From assembly GCA_017472105.1 (NCBI GenBank), contig JAFUQY010000022.1, forward strand, positions 1 through 5,976: a DNA stretch of 5,976 nt. The letters run 5' to 3'. This document shows positions 4,517-5,976 of this stretch, piece after piece. The DNA comes from Clostridia bacterium. Lineage in GTDB: Bacteria > Bacillota_A > Clostridia > Oscillospirales > CAG-272. A program made the position numbers and the translations under genes. The notes beneath the pieces are model-generated. The model was not told where the DNA came from and did not search any database. It was given only the letters and a program-made list of their open reading frames with translations. Numbering within the stretch: position 1 is the stretch's first letter; the number at the start of each line of letters is the position of its first letter.

Positions 4517-5416
4517 TCAGCCGCGCCAGTCAACGTCAATCTCCGCGTCGCGGTCGCAGGTGAGCATGCCGTCCGTGACCTTCAGCTCAGCCATCTGCAC
4601 GGCACTGCGCGGGTGATAATTCGGGTCGGGATGGGTGAAGTACACAATGAACGCGCGTCCGCCGGTGACGAATACATCCGCATGTGCGCCGCGGAAGTTG
4701 TCGTCCTTGCGGGTGCCGTCCTTGTCGAGGATGTAGCCGGGCTGGCGGGTGAAATGCTCGCCGTCGTCGGAGGAATACACTGCCTGACCCTTCCATGCAT
4801 CCGCGATCAGCCAGATTTTTCCTGCAAACGCGAACACGTTCGGACCTTCCTGCGGTTCATCCCCGGTTGCGATGCCGCGGTATTCCCACGTGTAGAGATC
4901 GTCGCTGTCCGCATAGCAGGTGGCGGAATGCTGTCTCTCGTCCTTGTACCACATGCGCCACTTCCCGTCCGGGAGACGATAGCAGCACGGGTCAATGATT
5001 CTCGCGGAGCCGAACGACAGTCCGCCGATGTGCTTCCACGTGAACAGGTCGGGCGAGGTGTAGTGCTCAATGGTGGAGTCGCCGCCCCAGTTCGAATACA
5101 CGCCGACGATGTAGGAGACGTACATGTGGTACAGTCCTTCGTCGGGGTTGTAGATGATCTCGGGAGCCCACCACGTGTTGCGTCCGAATTCGAAATTCAG
5201 GTCAAGCGCACCGCGGTAGTGCCACTCTGCACCGTCAAAGGATTCCGCAACGCCGATATCGCAGCCGTAGCAGTAGGAGACGTTTTCCACCTGCTGATTG
5301 GCGCGCCGCTGGGTATAGAACATGTAGAATCTTCCGTCCGATTCCTTGCGGATCACCATCGGGTCAGCCGCGCCGTTGAAAATCGGGTCCTTATAGAGAG
5401 GAGATGGAACTTTCAT
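4517..5416 (-). CDS. GH43-type five-bladed beta-propeller glycosidase
   Basis: This 299-residue protein has no signal peptide, so it is probably cytoplasmic. It shows the clan GH-F/J propeller pattern with a plausible catalytic triad: Asp18 in GAADPMV (general base), Asp142 in RIIDPCC (pKa modulator) and Glu190 in QEGPNVF (general acid). WWAPEI (82-87) and GAHADVF (243-249) are further family hallmarks. GH43 enzymes hydrolyse arabinosides, xylosides or related glycosides; the subfamily and substrate cannot be told here. The start at 5416 is chosen because GGAGG (complement of 5422-5426) lies five bases upstream; the longer frame to 5482 would begin in the promoter's -35 box. It has its own strong promoter. 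The solute-binding protein lies 486 bases downstream on the same strand, suggesting import then intracellular degradation of an oligosaccharide. Confidence 0.88.
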   Translation of the reverse strand: MKVPSPLYKDPIFNGAADPMVIRKESDGRFYMFYTQRRANQQVENVSYCYGCDIGVAESFDGAEWHYRGALDLNFEFGRNTWWAPEIIYNPDEGLYHMYVSYIVGVYSNWGGDSTIEHYTSPDLFTWKHIGGLSFGSARIIDPCCYRLPDGKWRMWYKDERQHSATCYADSDDLYTWEYRGIATGDEPQEGPNVFAFAGKIWLIADAWKGQAVYSSDDGEHFTRQPGYILDKDGTRKDDNFRGAHADVFVTGGRAFIVYFTHPDPNYHPRSAVQMAELKVTDGMLTCDRDAEIDVDWRG

Positions 5417-5453
5417 GCGTACCTCCGGGTTGATTGGATGAATAGGATACCAC

Positions 5454-5482
5454 ATTATAGCACAACCGTCCGGCTTTGGCAA
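5454..5482 (-). promoter_or_regulatory. Sigma-A promoter of the glycosidase gene
   Basis: On the minus strand TTGCCA (complement of 5477-5482), 17 bp, then a perfect TATAAT (complement of 5454-5459) preceded by TGC, an extended -10. The start point would be near 5447, with a 31-nt leader containing GGAGG. No clear cre-like operator was seen next to it. Confidence 0.75.
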
Positions 5483-5526
5483 TGCGTTCGGGGATTTTTT
5501 ATGAGAGAAAAGTGAATAGGAAAGGA

Positions 5527-5577
5527 AAAGAGGCTGATAGACTCTGGTGTGATTTTTTCGGGAGCGGCAGCCTCTTT
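5527..5577 (-). terminator. Hairpin, possible minus-strand terminator
   Basis: AAAGAGGCTG (5527-5536) is a perfect inverted match to CAGCCTCTTT (5568-5577), a 10-bp stem with a 31-nt loop. Read on the minus strand it is followed by TTTTCCTTTCC, a pyrimidine-rich but imperfect tail. It would shield the glycosidase promoter from upstream transcription. The large loop lowers confidence. Confidence 0.45.
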
Positions 5578-5633
5578 GGGATTTGATTGGATATGCTCGA
5601 TAATCTCCCCACTGTCAGCATCCATTCGATACC

Positions 5634-5772
5634 TTCGTAGGGACATAGCGTGCTATGTCCGCAAAACAGTTACGGGAAATGTGCTTTTGATAAACAAAAA
5701 ATCAGTTCAAGTTATACCGGTTCTGTGCTGTTCATATTTTACGCCGGACATAGCACGCTATGTCCCTACAAA
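5634..5772. repeat. Short MITE-like element with 25-bp perfect inverted ends
   Basis: Positions 5637-5661 and 5745-5769 are exact inverted copies (GTAGGGACATAGCG... ending CTATGTCCG). One mismatch allows extension to 5634 and 5772. Each end is itself a hairpin, GGACATAGC/GCTATGTCC with a 2-nt spacer. The roughly 80-base interior is AT-rich and has no credible ORF. Size and structure fit a non-autonomous element or a REP-type palindromic pair; no target duplication is obvious. Confidence 0.75.
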
Positions 5773-5845
5773 AGTGGCGCACAGAAGCTGGTAAAAATCC
5801 AGTTATCGGACACGTTCATTGAAAAAACGAGTGACAAAATCTCCA
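5773..5845. other. Short AT-rich spacer
   Basis: No ORF, promoter or structure could be supported between the inverted-repeat element and the tRNA terminator. Confidence 0.4.
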
Positions 5846-5846
5846 C

Positions 5847-5880
5847 AAAAAGCAAAAAGACGATATCAACTGATACCGTC
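5847..5880 (-). terminator. Intrinsic terminator of the tRNA-Gly transcript
   Basis: On the minus strand the complement of 5859-5880 folds as GACGGTATCA...TGATATCGTC, nine to ten pairs including one G-U, followed by TTTTTGCTTTTT (complement of 5847-5858). It lies four bases past the tRNA 3' end. Confidence 0.8.
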
Positions 5881-5884
5881 TTCA

Positions 5885-5957
5885 AGCGGATTACGGGGCT
5901 CGAACCCGCCACCTCAACCTTGGCAAGGTTGCGCTCTACCAAATGAGCTAAATCCGC
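5885..5957 (-). tRNA. tRNA-Gly (anticodon GCC)
   Basis: The 73-nt minus-strand gene folds as a complete cloverleaf. The acceptor is GCGGATT/AATCCGC with discriminator U; the D stem GCTC/GAGC holds loop ATTTGGTA; the anticodon stem CAACC/GGTTG holds loop TTGCCAA, with anticodon GCC at 5924-5922. The 5-nt variable region is AGGTG, and the T arm GCGGG/CCCGT (one G-U pair) holds loop TTCGAGC. CCA is not encoded. It reads GGC and GGU glycine codons. No promoter is seen in the 19 bases before the window edge, so it may be the last gene of a tRNA transcript. Confidence 0.97.
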
Positions 5958-5976
5958 GGAGTGCCTCCGGTCGGAA

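Noticed and set aside
4505..5515. Long 336-codon plus-strand ORF.
   Set aside because: It is an antisense shadow of the GH43 gene, whose catalytic motifs and ribosome binding site fix the true strand.
5455..5646. Minus-strand 63-codon ORF with a fairly protein-like stretch (RMDADSGEIIEHI).
   Set aside because: Its ATG lies inside the inverted-repeat end with a stop just upstream. It has no ribosome binding site, runs through the hairpin at 5527-5577 and the glycosidase promoter, and stops in the -10 box. A decayed gene remnant cannot be excluded.

Overview
The window looks like a chromosomal segment of an uncultured anaerobic Firmicute of the class Clostridia (Oscillospirales-like). This is inferred from strong AAAGGAGG-type ribosome binding sites, vegetative promoters with extended -10 boxes (TGnTATAAT), a lipoprotein solute-binding protein with an acidic Asp/Thr/Ala-rich linker, a tRNA without encoded CCA, and a fused chorismate mutase-prephenate dehydratase. 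No sequence search was run, so the taxonomy is tentative.

Layout: positions 1-9 hold the first three codons of a gene leaving the window on the minus strand. It is divergent from pheA (244-1410, plus), and the two share a roughly 230-base control region with a promoter for each direction, a hairpin and short repeats. pheA overlaps by one base (TAATG) a small P-loop kinase of the chloramphenicol-phosphotransferase family (1410-1931). Positions 1932-2539 contain no large gene but are not empty. They hold a promoter and a 31-codon membrane-peptide ORF (2056-2151). A near-consensus sigma-A promoter (2274-2302) follows, with no credible ORF behind it, and runs into a terminator (2413-2451), so it probably makes a small RNA. 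A bidirectional terminator (2469-2513) separates the plus-strand genes from the convergent minus-strand genes.

The minus-strand half carries an extracellular solute-binding lipoprotein (2540-4030) and, upstream of it, a signal-less GH43-type beta-propeller glycosidase (4517-5416) with its own strong promoter. Together they suggest carbohydrate uptake followed by cytoplasmic trimming, although no permease is present here. Between them sits a 317-bp near-palindromic repeat element (4116-4432). A second, unrelated short element (about 5634-5772) with perfect 25-bp inverted ends lies upstream of the glycosidase. A tRNA-Gly(GCC) gene with its own terminator closes the window on the minus strand.

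The most unusual items are the putative small RNA, the 31-aa membrane peptide with an oddly placed Shine-Dalgarno sequence, the large palindromic element, and the translational coupling of a CPT-like kinase to phenylalanine biosynthesis. None of the main genes shows an obvious frameshift or truncation.
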